Assembly: GCA_958413985.1 (NCBI GenBank)
Contig: CATYVZ010000002.1
Span: 1 to 64,000 of the forward strand
DNA length: 64,000 nt
Direction: 5' to 3'
Source of the DNA: an uncultured Bacilli bacterium
GTDB lineage: Bacteria; Bacillota_I; Bacilli_A; RF39; UBA660
How positions within the stretch are numbered: the stretch's first letter is position 1; each line of letters opens with the position of its first letter. Under the pieces are notes generated by a model that was not told the DNA's origin, ran no database searches, and saw nothing but the letters and a program-made list of their open reading frames with translations. The position numbers and the translations under genes are program-made. This document shows, one piece after another, positions 33,876 through 42,859 of the stretch.

Positions 33876-35459
33876 ATGAAGAAGAATTTAATGTACTTGG
33901 GAGTCATTTTTATAGTTGCGTTTTTTACGATGTTGCCGATGTTTACTAGTAGTTATAAATCTAGTCACGATACGAAATTTCATTTGGCTAATATCGATAG
34001 TTTAACTGAACAAATAAAAGACGATTTTTTGTTTCCTAGCAAAATAGTTGGTCGAATTGGCAATGACTTTGGTTATGGAACGGCTATTTTTTATCCCCCT
34101 TTAAGCCATTATTCGACAGCATATATTAATGTAATTTTTAATAATCCTGTCATCAGTCTTAAAATTGTACATTTTTTAGGTTTACTGTTATCAGGAATAA
34201 CGATGTTTTTCTTGGCAAAACGTCTATCTGATAGTGATGAAATCGGCTTATTATCGGCGATTATCTATATGTTGTTTCCTTATCATCTATCCAATATTTA
34301 TATAAGAGATGCTTTAGGAGAAAGTTTATTCTTTATATTTTTACCGTTAATATTTCTCGGATTATATGAATTGTTTAACGATAATTTGAAAAAGTTTTAC
34401 CCAATTTTTATTGTCGGTTATGTTTTTGCAATGTTGTCGCATTTAATTATGACGGTTTATTTAACAGTTATTGTCTTAGTATTGTTAGCGATAAAATATA
34501 AAAAGACACTTAAATATTTAAAACATTTAATCATCGCTTCTTTGTTTATTTTAGCGATTACATCCCCTTATATAATAGGATTGCTCCAACAGAAAATATT
34601 AGGTAATTATAATGTTTTTGTCGATGGTGTGATGGTTCAAGGAACTTGGGGTAATGCACTTAATCCATTTGAATATATTTTAGTTTTTAAAAATATGGGA
34701 AATGGCGAAATCAAGTTTTATATCGATATTATTGTTTTGATTATGTTGTTTTTAACTTTAAAAAATTATAAAAAATATAATAACAAGTATTATAATTATA
34801 TTTTAATATTTGGAATTATCTGTTTTATTCTTTCAAGTCAAATATTTCCATGGGACCTTTTACCTAAATCATTACGTTTAATTCAATTCCCATGGCGGTT
34901 TGTCACTTTTATATCTTTGGCAGTCAGTTTATTAGCGCCACTTTGTCTTTGTAAATTTAAAGACAAAAAAATGTTAAGTTTAATTTTGATCATCGTTATG
35001 CTTTTATTAGCTCAACCTAATTTGCGTCAGGCGACTGATGAGGTAATCAATGTCGATAATCTAGAATATTGGTATGGTGTGGGTGTTCAAAGAGAGTATA
35101 CTCCTGTTAATACTGTCAATAATTTAGATTATTATGATAATCGCAATCACGATATTTTAATCAAAGCTGGTGAAGGAACAGTTAATTTAATAACTAACGA
35201 TGTTCCATATTTAGAATTTGAAATAACAGGTCAAGTTACAGTTGAATTGCCTCGACTTTATTATATTGGTTATACTTTAGTCGATGAAGATAACAATAAG
35301 ATAGATCTCTATGAAAATGAAAATGGTTTTATCGAAGCTAAAGTTGATGAAGGTATTTATAAATTAGATTTTACAGGAACTAGTCTTGATAAGGTTGCGA
35401 GTGTCGTATCTTTGATCGGTTGTTTAACTTTGGTGGTGTTTGTATGGAGGAAAAAATGA
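33876..35459 (+). CDS. Multi-spanning membrane protein, PTPS-related / GT-C-like
   Basis: 527 residues with about eleven membrane helices and a small beta-rich extracellular C-terminal domain (about 395-510) before a last helix. SSYKSSHDTKFHLANIDSL near residue 30 and YGTAIFYPPLSHY match the first loop of the PTPS_related (PF10131) membrane family, thought to be GT-C-like glycosyltransferases. It overlaps gtrB by 4 bases and gtrA follows, so it may be the enzyme that transfers the sugar flipped by GtrA (inference). TATAAT at 33854 and GGTGA give its start. Confidence 0.72.
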   Translation: MKKNLMYLGVIFIVAFFTMLPMFTSSYKSSHDTKFHLANIDSLTEQIKDDFLFPSKIVGRIGNDFGYGTAIFYPPLSHYSTAYINVIFNNPVISLKIVHFLGLLLSGITMFFLAKRLSDSDEIGLLSAIIYMLFPYHLSNIYIRDALGESLFFIFLPLIFLGLYELFNDNLKKFYPIFIVGYVFAMLSHLIMTVYLTVIVLVLLAIKYKKTLKYLKHLIIASLFILAITSPYIIGLLQQKILGNYNVFVDGVMVQGTWGNALNPFEYILVFKNMGNGEIKFYIDIIVLIMLFLTLKNYKKYNNKYYNYILIFGIICFILSSQIFPWDLLPKSLRLIQFPWRFVTFISLAVSLLAPLCLCKFKDKKMLSLILIIVMLLLAQPNLRQATDEVINVDNLEYWYGVGVQREYTPVNTVNNLDYYDNRNHDILIKAGEGTVNLITNDVPYLEFEITGQVTVELPRLYYIGYTLVDEDNNKIDLYENENGFIEAKVDEGIYKLDFTGTSLDKVASVVSLIGCLTLVVFVWRKK

Positions 35460-36397
35460 AGATAAGTGTTGTTGTTCCATGTTATAATGAGGAAGAAGCC
35501 TTACCGATATTTTATAAAGAAATAAAAAAAGTAATGGCTCAGATGAAAAAAATAAAATTTGAATTAATTTTCATCAATGATGGTTCGAAGGATGGGACTT
35601 TGGATATTTTAAGAAATCTAGCTCGTGATGATAAAGAGGTTAGATATATTTCTTTTTCGCGAAACTTTGGCAAAGAAGCAGGCATCTTAGCTGGTTTAGA
35701 AGCTGCTAGTGGTGACTATGTTTGTATGATGGATGTTGATTTACAAGATCCTCCTTCATTATTAATCGAAATGTACGACACATTAAAAAATTCTGATTAT
35801 GATTGCGTAGCAACGCGTAGTGTGTCACGAAAAGGGTATTCTTTTTTAAGAAAAACATTCACCAAATGGTATTACAAGATTATCAATAAAATCTCTAAGA
35901 CAGAGATCGTCGATGGTGCTCGTGATTTTAGATTGATGACTCGGCAAATGGTTGATGCTATTTTATCTTTAAAAGAATATAATCGTTATTCAAAAGGTAT
36001 TTTTAGTTGGGTTGGCTTTAATACCAAATGGATAACTTTCGAAAATACAGAAAGAGTAGCAGGGACAACCAAATGGAACTTTTTTAAACTATTTTCTTAT
36101 TCGATGGAAAGTATTATTGGTTTTTCAACCGTTCCTTTATTGATATCATCAATAGCAGGAATATTATTTTGTATTATCTCCTTTATCATGATTATCGTTA
36201 TTATTTGTAAAACACTGATCTTTGGTGATCCTGTATCCGGTTGGCCAAGTACAGTTTGTATTATTTTCTTTGTCAGTGGTATTCAGTTGTTTTGTTTAGG
36301 TATTATGGGACAATATTTAGCTAAAACTTATTTAGAAGTTAAGAATCGACCAATCTATATTGTCAAGGAGACTGAAAAAGATGTTAAAAATATATAG
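35456..36397 (+). CDS. gtrB: GtrB-like polyprenyl-phosphate glycosyltransferase (GT2)
   Basis: 313 residues. The GT2 catalytic part holds VVVPCYNEEEALP, FINDGSKDGT, the metal-binding DVDLQDPP and GARDFRLMTR, with two C-terminal membrane helices (about 228-255 and 265-295). It loads a hexose onto undecaprenyl phosphate on the cytoplasmic side. The start is the ATG at 35456 after GGAGG; the longer frame from 35420 runs through the ribosome binding site. It overlaps the gene before it by 4 bases and gtrA by 17. Confidence 0.9.
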   Translation: MKISVVVPCYNEEEALPIFYKEIKKVMAQMKKIKFELIFINDGSKDGTLDILRNLARDDKEVRYISFSRNFGKEAGILAGLEAASGDYVCMMDVDLQDPPSLLIEMYDTLKNSDYDCVATRSVSRKGYSFLRKTFTKWYYKIINKISKTEIVDGARDFRLMTRQMVDAILSLKEYNRYSKGIFSWVGFNTKWITFENTERVAGTTKWNFFKLFSYSMESIIGFSTVPLLISSIAGILFCIISFIMIIVIICKTLIFGDPVSGWPSTVCIIFFVSGIQLFCLGIMGQYLAKTYLEVKNRPIYIVKETEKDVKNI

Positions 36398-36785
36398 AAA
36401 ATATAAAGAAATAATCAATTATTTAATTTTTGGTGGTTTGACAACTTTAGTATCGATCGGTACTTATGCATTGTTTACTAAACTTTTAAACATCGACTAT
36501 TTGGTTAGTAATGTCTTAGCTTGGATAATTGCTGTTTTGTTTGCTTTTATAACTAATAAATTATTTGTCTTTGAGAGTAAAAGTAAGGATAAAAAGCAAG
36601 TTTCTAAAGAGATAATTAATTTCTTTTTCTTTAGAATTATTTCTTTAGGTATCGAGATGATTATTATGTATACCTTTGTAGATTTGTTGTCTATTAATGA
36701 TTTAATAACAAAAGTAATAGCGCAAATAATTGTAATTTTAGCTAATTATATATTTAGTAAAGTGTTTGTCTTTAAAAAAAATTAA
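36381..36785 (+). CDS. gtrA: GtrA-like flippase
   Basis: 134 residues with four membrane helices, the GtrA plan. INYLIFGGLTTLVSIGTYAL, AFITNKLFVFES and the closing NYIFSKVFVFK match PF04138. GtrA proteins are thought to flip the polyprenyl-linked sugar made by GtrB. Start at the ATG at 36381 after AAGGAG inside the end of gtrB. Confidence 0.9.
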   Translation: MLKIYRKYKEIINYLIFGGLTTLVSIGTYALFTKLLNIDYLVSNVLAWIIAVLFAFITNKLFVFESKSKDKKQVSKEIINFFFFRIISLGIEMIIMYTFVDLLSINDLITKVIAQIIVILANYIFSKVFVFKKN

Positions 36786-36787
36786 TT

Positions 36788-36818
36788 AACCTATTATTGT
36801 ATCTAATAGGTTTTTTTT
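36788..36818 (+). terminator. Terminator of the gtr operon
   Basis: AACCTATTA / TAATAGGTT followed by eight T in all; the TATAAT of the next gene begins within 10 bases. Confidence 0.85.
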
Positions 36819-36843
36819 GTTATAATATTGTTAGGTGTTGTGT

Positions 36844-38112
36844 ATGAAAAAGAAAAAAATTATAATCGGCAAATTGATCATATTTATTTTTCTAGCTAGC
36901 TTAGTTGTTTTTTTGTTTTTATTCTTTAGTAATAAGAATACTGATGATCCTAGCGTTGATAACCCTAACACTCCAAGTGATGATCCGTCTGTTATAACGA
37001 AAGATCCAGTTGGAACGAATTATTTAAACAAGGTTAGCGGTAATGTCGATGATGCGATTTTAGATGTTGTGGTTGAATTTTTAAATGTTTATTATAATTC
37101 GATCAAGAATCTAGAAGAAAATGATATGACATATTTATTTTTAGATTCTGATTCCCAAGATGCGTTAATTAATCAAACAGCTTTATCTCTTTTGATCGAA
37201 ACTAGAAAATTAAAACCTAATGATTTGCGTTTAGATAAGGTAAAATATGATTTAGAGTTTGTGGATGTCGATGTTGATGGCGATACAGTAACTTTGACAG
37301 TCTTAGAAGATAATTATCTTAATTTTAATTTTATGAAAGATATTGAGTCACGTGTCTATAATATAAAAAATGAGTTTACATTAAAAAAAGTAGGCGATGA
37401 TTATAAAATAGTCGAGTATAATAAGGTTCAAGATTTCTTTGTTATGATAACGGATGTTTATAATGGTGGTGGAGCTACTAAATTAGCGTCGATCAAAGCA
37501 GAATACTTAGATCTAATCAAAGAAAAATTAGAAAAAGATCGGGAAGATTATCAAAAGTTTTTAAATGGAACTGGTATAAGTCCAAGAACATGTGATCATT
37601 CTTATGATCGCGATAAAGCTTTAGAGCATGCATTGAAGTGGGTTGACGATCGTGACCCTGATTGGATAGAATTTAGTTCAAATTGTCAAAATTATGCATC
37701 ACAAGTATTATATAGTGGTGGAATTCCTATGGATCATTATGGAAGTGCAACTAATTATTTGCAATGGAAATTATATGATGGAAGTTATAATGAAAATCAA
37801 ATAGATAAAGGATATGTCTATACTTGGACTTATGTACCTTATTTTTATACATATGCTAAAGACAATACTGGTTATGGCTTATGTGCTTCAGTTGATGTAA
37901 ATCTTTATTATGCTGAAGCTGGTGATGTTATTCATGTGGGGACAACCGGACCAACTAGACATGCTTTAGTTGTACTTGGAGATTATAAAGTCGATGGTAA
38001 GACGGTCGATATTTTGGTTAATTCTAATACTGTTGATTTAGAAAACTATCCAATATCTGCATATTCTTATCCGTATCTTAGTTTAATTAAAGTATATGGA
38101 TGGAACGAATGA
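36844..38112 (+). CDS. Membrane-anchored protein with a C-terminal amidase_6 domain
   Basis: 422 residues. A membrane anchor (about 9-29) and an Asp/Pro/Ser linker (DDPSVDNPNTPSDDPS) lead to a middle region of ~150 residues seen in other amidase_6 proteins. The C-terminal ~170 residues are the amidase_6 domain: YDRDKALEHALKWV, the probable nucleophile in SNCQNYASQVLYSGGI, and the catalytic His in RHALVVLGD. The fold is NlpC/P60-like and these proteins probably cut cell-wall or similar amide bonds outside the cell. The start is the ATG at 36844 after AGGTG. It sits in a run of envelope genes. Confidence 0.82.
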   Translation: MKKKKIIIGKLIIFIFLASLVVFLFLFFSNKNTDDPSVDNPNTPSDDPSVITKDPVGTNYLNKVSGNVDDAILDVVVEFLNVYYNSIKNLEENDMTYLFLDSDSQDALINQTALSLLIETRKLKPNDLRLDKVKYDLEFVDVDVDGDTVTLTVLEDNYLNFNFMKDIESRVYNIKNEFTLKKVGDDYKIVEYNKVQDFFVMITDVYNGGGATKLASIKAEYLDLIKEKLEKDREDYQKFLNGTGISPRTCDHSYDRDKALEHALKWVDDRDPDWIEFSSNCQNYASQVLYSGGIPMDHYGSATNYLQWKLYDGSYNENQIDKGYVYTWTYVPYFYTYAKDNTGYGLCASVDVNLYYAEAGDVIHVGTTGPTRHALVVLGDYKVDGKTVDILVNSNTVDLENYPISAYSYPYLSLIKVYGWNE

Positions 38113-38231
38113 AAGAGATAATCAAAAATTTTATTGTTATAATTTTAATAATCATTTGTATTTTAGTTTATAAACAAATTGAAAAAGATGATGATAAAAT
38201 AGCAATGCAACCAAGCATTGCTATTTATTAA
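38109..38231 (+). CDS. 40-residue single-helix membrane peptide
   Basis: Starts in an ATGA overlap with the amidase gene: MKEIIKNF, then a helix of IVIIILIIICILVY type (about 8-21), then a charged tail. The last codons overlap a perfect 11-bp hairpin (38198-38225). It may be a real translationally coupled peptide, or chance read-through with the hairpin as terminator. I recognise no family. Confidence 0.4.
   Translation: MKEIIKNFIVIILIIICILVYKQIEKDDDKIAMQPSIAIY
38198..38228 (+). terminator. Hairpin after the amidase gene, probable terminator
   Basis: AATAGCAATGC / GCATTGCTATT with a 6-base loop, followed by only a broken T run (TATT). Confidence 0.5.
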
Positions 38232-38252
38232 ATATATTTAAGGAGGAAATTT

Positions 38253-39410
38253 ATGGAAGATGATTTAAGAAGAGAATTTATGGAGGATGTGATATTAACA
38301 GGAGATAGACCAACAGGTAGATTACATTTGGTCCATCTGGTTGGTTCATTATCTCAAAGGGTTGAGCTCCAGAATTCTGGAAAATATAGTCAAATATTTA
38401 TTGAAATTGCTGATGCACAGGCTACGACTGATAATTATGGTAATATTCAAAAGGTCAAGGATAATGTTATCGAAGTAGCTTTAGATTATCTATCTTGTGG
38501 TATAGATCCAACCAAATGTACTTTGTTTTTACAATCAGAGATTCCTGAATTAAGCGATTTGACTTTTTATTATATGAATTTAGTCACTTTAGCTAGATTA
38601 CAAAGAAATCCGACTGTGAAGCAAGAGATTATTTTAAGAGGTTTTGAAAAGAGTATACCGATTGGCTTTTTAACTTATCCAATCAGTCAAGCTGCCGATA
38701 TTACAGCATTTAATGCTAATATTGTTCCAGTTGGTGAAGATCAGCTACCAATGATAGAACAAACTAGAGAAATTGTTAGGACTTTTAATAGACTTTACGG
38801 TCAAACTTTAGTCGAACCACAAGCTATGTTACCACATAATAAATCTTGTCAACGTCTTCCTGGCATAGATGGTCAGGCTAAAATGAGTAAATCTGTTGGT
38901 AATTGTATCTTTTTAGCTGATTCAGAAGAAGAAGTAAGAAGAAAAGTTATGAGCATGTATACTGACCCTAATCATTTAAAAGTAGAAGATAAAGGAAAAG
39001 TAGAGGGGAATACCGTTTTTATCTATTTAGAAGCATTTTGTAAAGATAATCATTTTGAACAATACTTTAAGAATATAGAAACTGGGGAAATCGAATATAA
39101 AAATTTAGAGGAATTAAAAGATCATTATCGACGTGGTGGTTTAGGTGATATGAAGGTTAAAAAGTTTTTAAACTATGTTTTGCAAGATACTTTAGCTCCG
39201 ATTAGAGCTAGAAGACATGAGTTAGAAAAAAATATTCCAGAAGTTTATAAAATATTATTTGATGGTAGTGATAAAGCAAGAAAGGTTGCGATAAACACAC
39301 TTACTAGAGTAAAAAAAGCAATCGGTTTAGATTATCGAAATGATTTAGAATTAATTAATAGTCAATGTATTAAATATCAATCTTTACATAATAGTGATAA
39401 TTTAAAATAA
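38253..39410 (+). CDS. trpS: Tryptophan-tRNA ligase
   Basis: 385 residues. The class I signature is TGDRPTGRLHLVHLVG (a HIGH variant), the KMSKS loop is AKMSKSVGN, and PVGEDQLPMIEQTREI is the tryptophan-site block. GGAGGAAATTT precedes the ATG at 38253. It is somewhat longer than the Bacillus enzyme, with an extra internal segment around 250-290. No T-box is visible upstream, unlike serS. Confidence 0.95.
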   Translation: MEDDLRREFMEDVILTGDRPTGRLHLVHLVGSLSQRVELQNSGKYSQIFIEIADAQATTDNYGNIQKVKDNVIEVALDYLSCGIDPTKCTLFLQSEIPELSDLTFYYMNLVTLARLQRNPTVKQEIILRGFEKSIPIGFLTYPISQAADITAFNANIVPVGEDQLPMIEQTREIVRTFNRLYGQTLVEPQAMLPHNKSCQRLPGIDGQAKMSKSVGNCIFLADSEEEVRRKVMSMYTDPNHLKVEDKGKVEGNTVFIYLEAFCKDNHFEQYFKNIETGEIEYKNLEELKDHYRRGGLGDMKVKKFLNYVLQDTLAPIRARRHELEKNIPEVYKILFDGSDKARKVAINTLTRVKKAIGLDYRNDLELINSQCIKYQSLHNSDNLK

Positions 39411-39440
39411 TAATTGTTAGAAATTTATTTATATAAAAAC

Positions 39441-39472
39441 CGCATCTCTATATTCTAGAGGTGCGATTTTTT
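39441..39472. terminator. Terminator between trpS and the convergent VanY gene
   Basis: CGCATCTCTA / TAGAGGTGCG (one G-T) with A tract before and T tract after, so it can serve both strands. Confidence 0.85.
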
Positions 39473-40388
39473 AACAAGCTTTTTTATATTCACAGTAGTA
39501 AGCATAGTATTCATCGTAAGTTAAGCCACTTTCTTTAACTTTTGTAGCTAAATCTTTTCCTACATAACGGTAATGCCATGATTCATAACTATAACCAGTA
39601 ATATGTTCTTTATCTTTTGGATATCTTAAAATAAATCCATAATTATGAGCATTTTCTTGAAGCCATTTAAATTCTTCAGTATTTTCAAAATCATTACCTT
39701 GAATATCATAAGTTACTATATCTAAAGCTAAACCGGTTTGGTGTTCAGAAAATCCTGGTCTTGATGCATAATCATCGCCGAATTTATCATATTCTTCTTG
39801 TTGATCTTCAAGAGTTCGATAAGATGAGTTAACTATTAAAACTAACCCTTCTTTATTGGCTGCATTCCACATATCGACATATCTATTGTAAACTTCTTTT
39901 TTAGTTGAATGACCTTCATAGGCATACCAATTACTAATTGAAACAATATCATCAGGTGCATAATTTTCGTTTAAGTAATGAAATTTATTGACCAACATTT
40001 TAATACCATCGTCTAAATTGGTTTCTCCGGTGTTAGTGTACCAATCGTTATCAGCTTTAACGTTGACGACACTGATGATATCTTGAATATTATCGGTTTT
40101 GGTAGAATAATTTAAGTATCTTTCTAAGTTGTCGGGAATATAATATGGTTCATTTATAATGTTAGCTAATTTTTGGTTATATTCTAATGTCAATATTTTT
40201 TCAATATCAGTTTCACTTAATTTTTCAGTAATCGTTGTTATTTCTTCTTTAGAATAACCTTTTTTCTTTAGATCTTTTTCTATTTTGTTAGTATTTTTAA
40301 TTATTAGTATAACAGCTACAACAACTAAGACAAATATTAAAACAAAAATAATTCTTTTAATGGTATTTCTATCAAATTTTTTGTCCAT
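39471..40388 (-). CDS. VanY-type D-alanyl-D-alanine carboxypeptidase (peptidase M15B), larger form
   Basis: 305 residues: membrane helix (about 10-28), a helical juxtamembrane segment of ~60 residues (KKGYSKEEITTITEKLS), a spacer, and a C-terminal M15B domain. Zinc-site blocks are FSEHQTGLALDI and SWHYRYVG, and SSYRTLEDQQEEYDKFG is the usual preceding helix. It belongs to the same family as the gene at 33114 but has an extra N-terminal region that could sense or position it at the wall. The closing YDEYYAYYCEYKKAC has two Cys. Expressed alone. Confidence 0.92.
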   Translation of the reverse strand: MDKKFDRNTIKRIIFVLIFVLVVVAVILIIKNTNKIEKDLKKKGYSKEEITTITEKLSETDIEKILTLEYNQKLANIINEPYYIPDNLERYLNYSTKTDNIQDIISVVNVKADNDWYTNTGETNLDDGIKMLVNKFHYLNENYAPDDIVSISNWYAYEGHSTKKEVYNRYVDMWNAANKEGLVLIVNSSYRTLEDQQEEYDKFGDDYASRPGFSEHQTGLALDIVTYDIQGNDFENTEEFKWLQENAHNYGFILRYPKDKEHITGYSYESWHYRYVGKDLATKVKESGLTYDEYYAYYCEYKKAC

Positions 40389-40772
40389 ATATGCACCTAT
40401 CTTTCTTAGCTTAAATTATACTACGATGAGAACATAATGTCTATAAATTATTAAAAAATGACAATTTTTTCACATAAAATAAGATTATTAAGTATAAATA
40501 GTAAATTAATTATAATTTTATATTTTATACATAAAATTGACAACATAAAAAATGGCGAATATAAAATTGTTGAACTTTACAAGATCTAATCCTCTTTTAG
40601 TACAATTTGGTATAATTTAACCTTTTAAATTTCAATTATTTTACGAAAGTTTTTATGCAATTCTTTATTTGTTTTTTGATAAATAATATGATAAAATAAA
40701 GGCGTAATATATAATAAATTAGATATAGACGATTTAAATAAAATATTAATAATATTATGTGGGGATGTATTT
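40389..40772. other. 384-base gene-free region with one strong promoter
   Basis: No credible gene. TTGACA (40537-40542), 17 bases, TATAAA (40560-40565) is a good plus-strand promoter, yet the next start codon is at 40773, so it would give a leader of about 200 bases or a small RNA; no clear terminator is seen. TATAAT-like boxes also occur near 40612 and 40690. Confidence 0.45.
40537..40565 (+). promoter_or_regulatory. Strong vegetative promoter in the gene-free region
   Basis: Consensus -35 TTGACA with 17-base spacing to TATAAA, about 200 bases before the next coding start. Confidence 0.6.
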
Positions 40773-41537
40773 ATGAAAAAAATTTTATTTTTAATAATCT
40801 TCTTGTTAATAATTATTCTAATAGTATTGATGGTGTTTTTGCCGAAAGAAAAATATGAATTTTTAAATGATGGTAAGAGTTATAATATAAAGGTACCAAA
40901 AAAATCTTATTTGTTTAAAAATGAAAATTTTAGAATTGAATTTAAGAGTTTAAGCACTATTAAGCAATTAGAAAGTTTTAAAGATGAATATCTTAATAGC
41001 CTATTATTAAAGTGCAGTAGTAACAATATTGACTATTATTATGATGTTAATCAAAATATTACGCTTTATAATTATAATATTGTTAACAAATTTATATTTA
41101 ACAATATATATGTAGACTATTATATTGGTGATTATTGCAATGATAAAGAAACTGATGATATAGAAAATGAATTAAAACAATTAAATTTTACGATTGATGT
41201 TGAGACTAGTAAAAATTGTAATGATTTAGATATTTTATATTCGACCGATTTATATGATATTTATACTTATTGTATAGTTAATGCTAATATAAAGATACAA
41301 AATGAAAACATGAAATTGCAAGAAGCACTTTCTAATAATTTTGTCAATATCGATAAAATTATTAGAAAATTAGAAATAGAAAGTAAATATGCAGAAACAG
41401 TAAAAAGTATTTATGATAACGATATATTATATTCAAATTATAATTATAGTATAGCAATTTGCAATTATGATAAAGAGAAGACAAAATACATTATTGGTGA
41501 TGAAAATTTGGTATATAATAGTAAATTATGTAACTGA
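40773..41537 (+). CDS. Membrane-anchored protein of unknown function
   Basis: 254 residues: a long hydrophobic anchor (about 4-23, ILFLIIFLLIIILIVLMVFL), then an extracellular part of ~230 residues that is rich in Asn, Tyr and Asp and has seven Cys, among them LLLKCSSN, GDYCND, SKNCND, YTYCIVN and AICNYD. I recognise no domain. The start has a GGGGATG-like site. It lies alone between two peptidase genes; the region is extremely AT-rich. It could be a lineage-specific surface protein. Confidence 0.65.
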   Translation: MKKILFLIIFLLIIILIVLMVFLPKEKYEFLNDGKSYNIKVPKKSYLFKNENFRIEFKSLSTIKQLESFKDEYLNSLLLKCSSNNIDYYYDVNQNITLYNYNIVNKFIFNNIYVDYYIGDYCNDKETDDIENELKQLNFTIDVETSKNCNDLDILYSTDLYDIYTYCIVNANIKIQNENMKLQEALSNNFVNIDKIIRKLEIESKYAETVKSIYDNDILYSNYNYSIAICNYDKEKTKYIIGDENLVYNSKLCN

Positions 41538-41668
41538 TTATAATAGTTATATTTACAATTAATTCTTTAAATATTTTTTATGATATAATTATGCATATAA
41601 CTGATAATCAAAATAAAATAGTAAAGTAGAAAAAGTTATCACAATAATGAGGGAAAAGGAAAGAAAAA

Positions 41669-42721
41669 ATGGAAAAACCAAAAAGATTAAAAAAAGGCGA
41701 TAAGGTTGCAATCGTAAGTTTATCAAGTGGAATTGCAGGTGATAAAGTATTTTCACATAGATATGAGCTTGGTAAAAAAAGACTTGAGGAAGAATTTGGT
41801 CTTAAAGTAATTACAATGCCAAATGCTTTAATTGGAAGCTCTAAAGTTCGTTTACATCCAGAACTTAGGGCTAAAGATTTAATGGATGCTTTTAAAGATA
41901 AAAGTATAAAAGCTGTATTTTGTAATTTAGGTGGCGACGATACTATTAGACTGTTACCGTATATAGATTTTGAAGTGTTGAAAAGTAATCCGAAAATATT
42001 TATGGGATATTCTGATACTACAATTAATCATTTTATGTTATATAAAGCAGGAATTGTTTCATATTATGGTCCAAGTGTTATGTCTGGATTCGCAGAAAAT
42101 GGTAAAATGCATGATTATACCAAAAATTCAGTTTTAGAAACAGTTTTTAAAAATAGTAAAGGATATAAAATTGTATCTTCTAAAGAATGGACATCAGAAT
42201 CATTAACCTGGACTGATCCTAAAAACAATAATATTCAAAGAAAAATGTTACAAGAAAACAAAAATATTGAAATATTACAAGGTTCAAAAAATATAGAAGG
42301 GATATTAATAGGAGGGTGCATAGATACTTTTCCTATGTTTATTGGCTCTGAAATTTGGCCTAAAAGTAACTGGAAAAATAAAATTCTGTTCCTAGAGACT
42401 AGTGAGGATAAACCAGAACCCAGTTTTATATCACAGATTTTAAGAAATCCTTTAATGGTAGAAGTTTTAAAACAAGTAAAAGGAGTAATAATAGGAAAAC
42501 CAGTTGACGAGACATATTATGAAGAATACAAAAATGCATATTTAGAAGTGATACAAAATGAATTAAATTTAAAACAATTATTTGTTGGTTATAATTATAA
42601 TTTTGGGCATACAGCCCCTATGTGCGTTTTACCCATTGGTATAAAAGTTAGAATAAATATAACAGATGGAATAATAGAATTTTTAGAATCTGCTACACAG
42701 GATGAAACAGTTGAAAAATGA
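41669..42721 (+). CDS. LD-carboxypeptidase / MccF-like peptidase (S66)
   Basis: 350 residues. The N-terminal LKKGDKVAIVSLSSGIAG, NLGGDDTIRLLPYID and the nucleophile motif FMGYSDTTINH are those of peptidase S66; the C-terminal domain supplies Glu and His (LETSEDKPEP, GYNYNFGHTAP). The loop KEWTSESLTWTDP resembles the substrate loop of MccF-type members, which inactivate microcin C-like nucleotide-peptides, whereas LdcA members cut the L,D bond in recycled stem peptides. Sequence leans to the MccF side; function not certain. Own terminator at 42750. Confidence 0.85.
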   Translation: MEKPKRLKKGDKVAIVSLSSGIAGDKVFSHRYELGKKRLEEEFGLKVITMPNALIGSSKVRLHPELRAKDLMDAFKDKSIKAVFCNLGGDDTIRLLPYIDFEVLKSNPKIFMGYSDTTINHFMLYKAGIVSYYGPSVMSGFAENGKMHDYTKNSVLETVFKNSKGYKIVSSKEWTSESLTWTDPKNNNIQRKMLQENKNIEILQGSKNIEGILIGGCIDTFPMFIGSEIWPKSNWKNKILFLETSEDKPEPSFISQILRNPLMVEVLKQVKGVIIGKPVDETYYEEYKNAYLEVIQNELNLKQLFVGYNYNFGHTAPMCVLPIGIKVRINITDGIIEFLESATQDETVEK

Positions 42722-42749
42722 AAATATAATAAATAGTTAAAAAATAAAT

Positions 42750-42784
42750 AGACACCATATATAATTTAAAGATGGTGTCTTTTA
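42750..42784 (+). terminator. Terminator after the S66 peptidase
   Basis: AGACACCA / TGGTGTCT stem followed by TTTT. Confidence 0.8.
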
Positions 42785-42859
42785 TGAACTATTTTCAATT
42801 AAATATATATTAAGGTCTTTTTTCAAATTGTTAATCATAAGTTTTATTAGGTGATTTAG

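Noticed and set aside
40773..41537. Lipoprotein call for the anchored unknown protein
   Set aside because: There is no lipobox cysteine after the hydrophobic segment.
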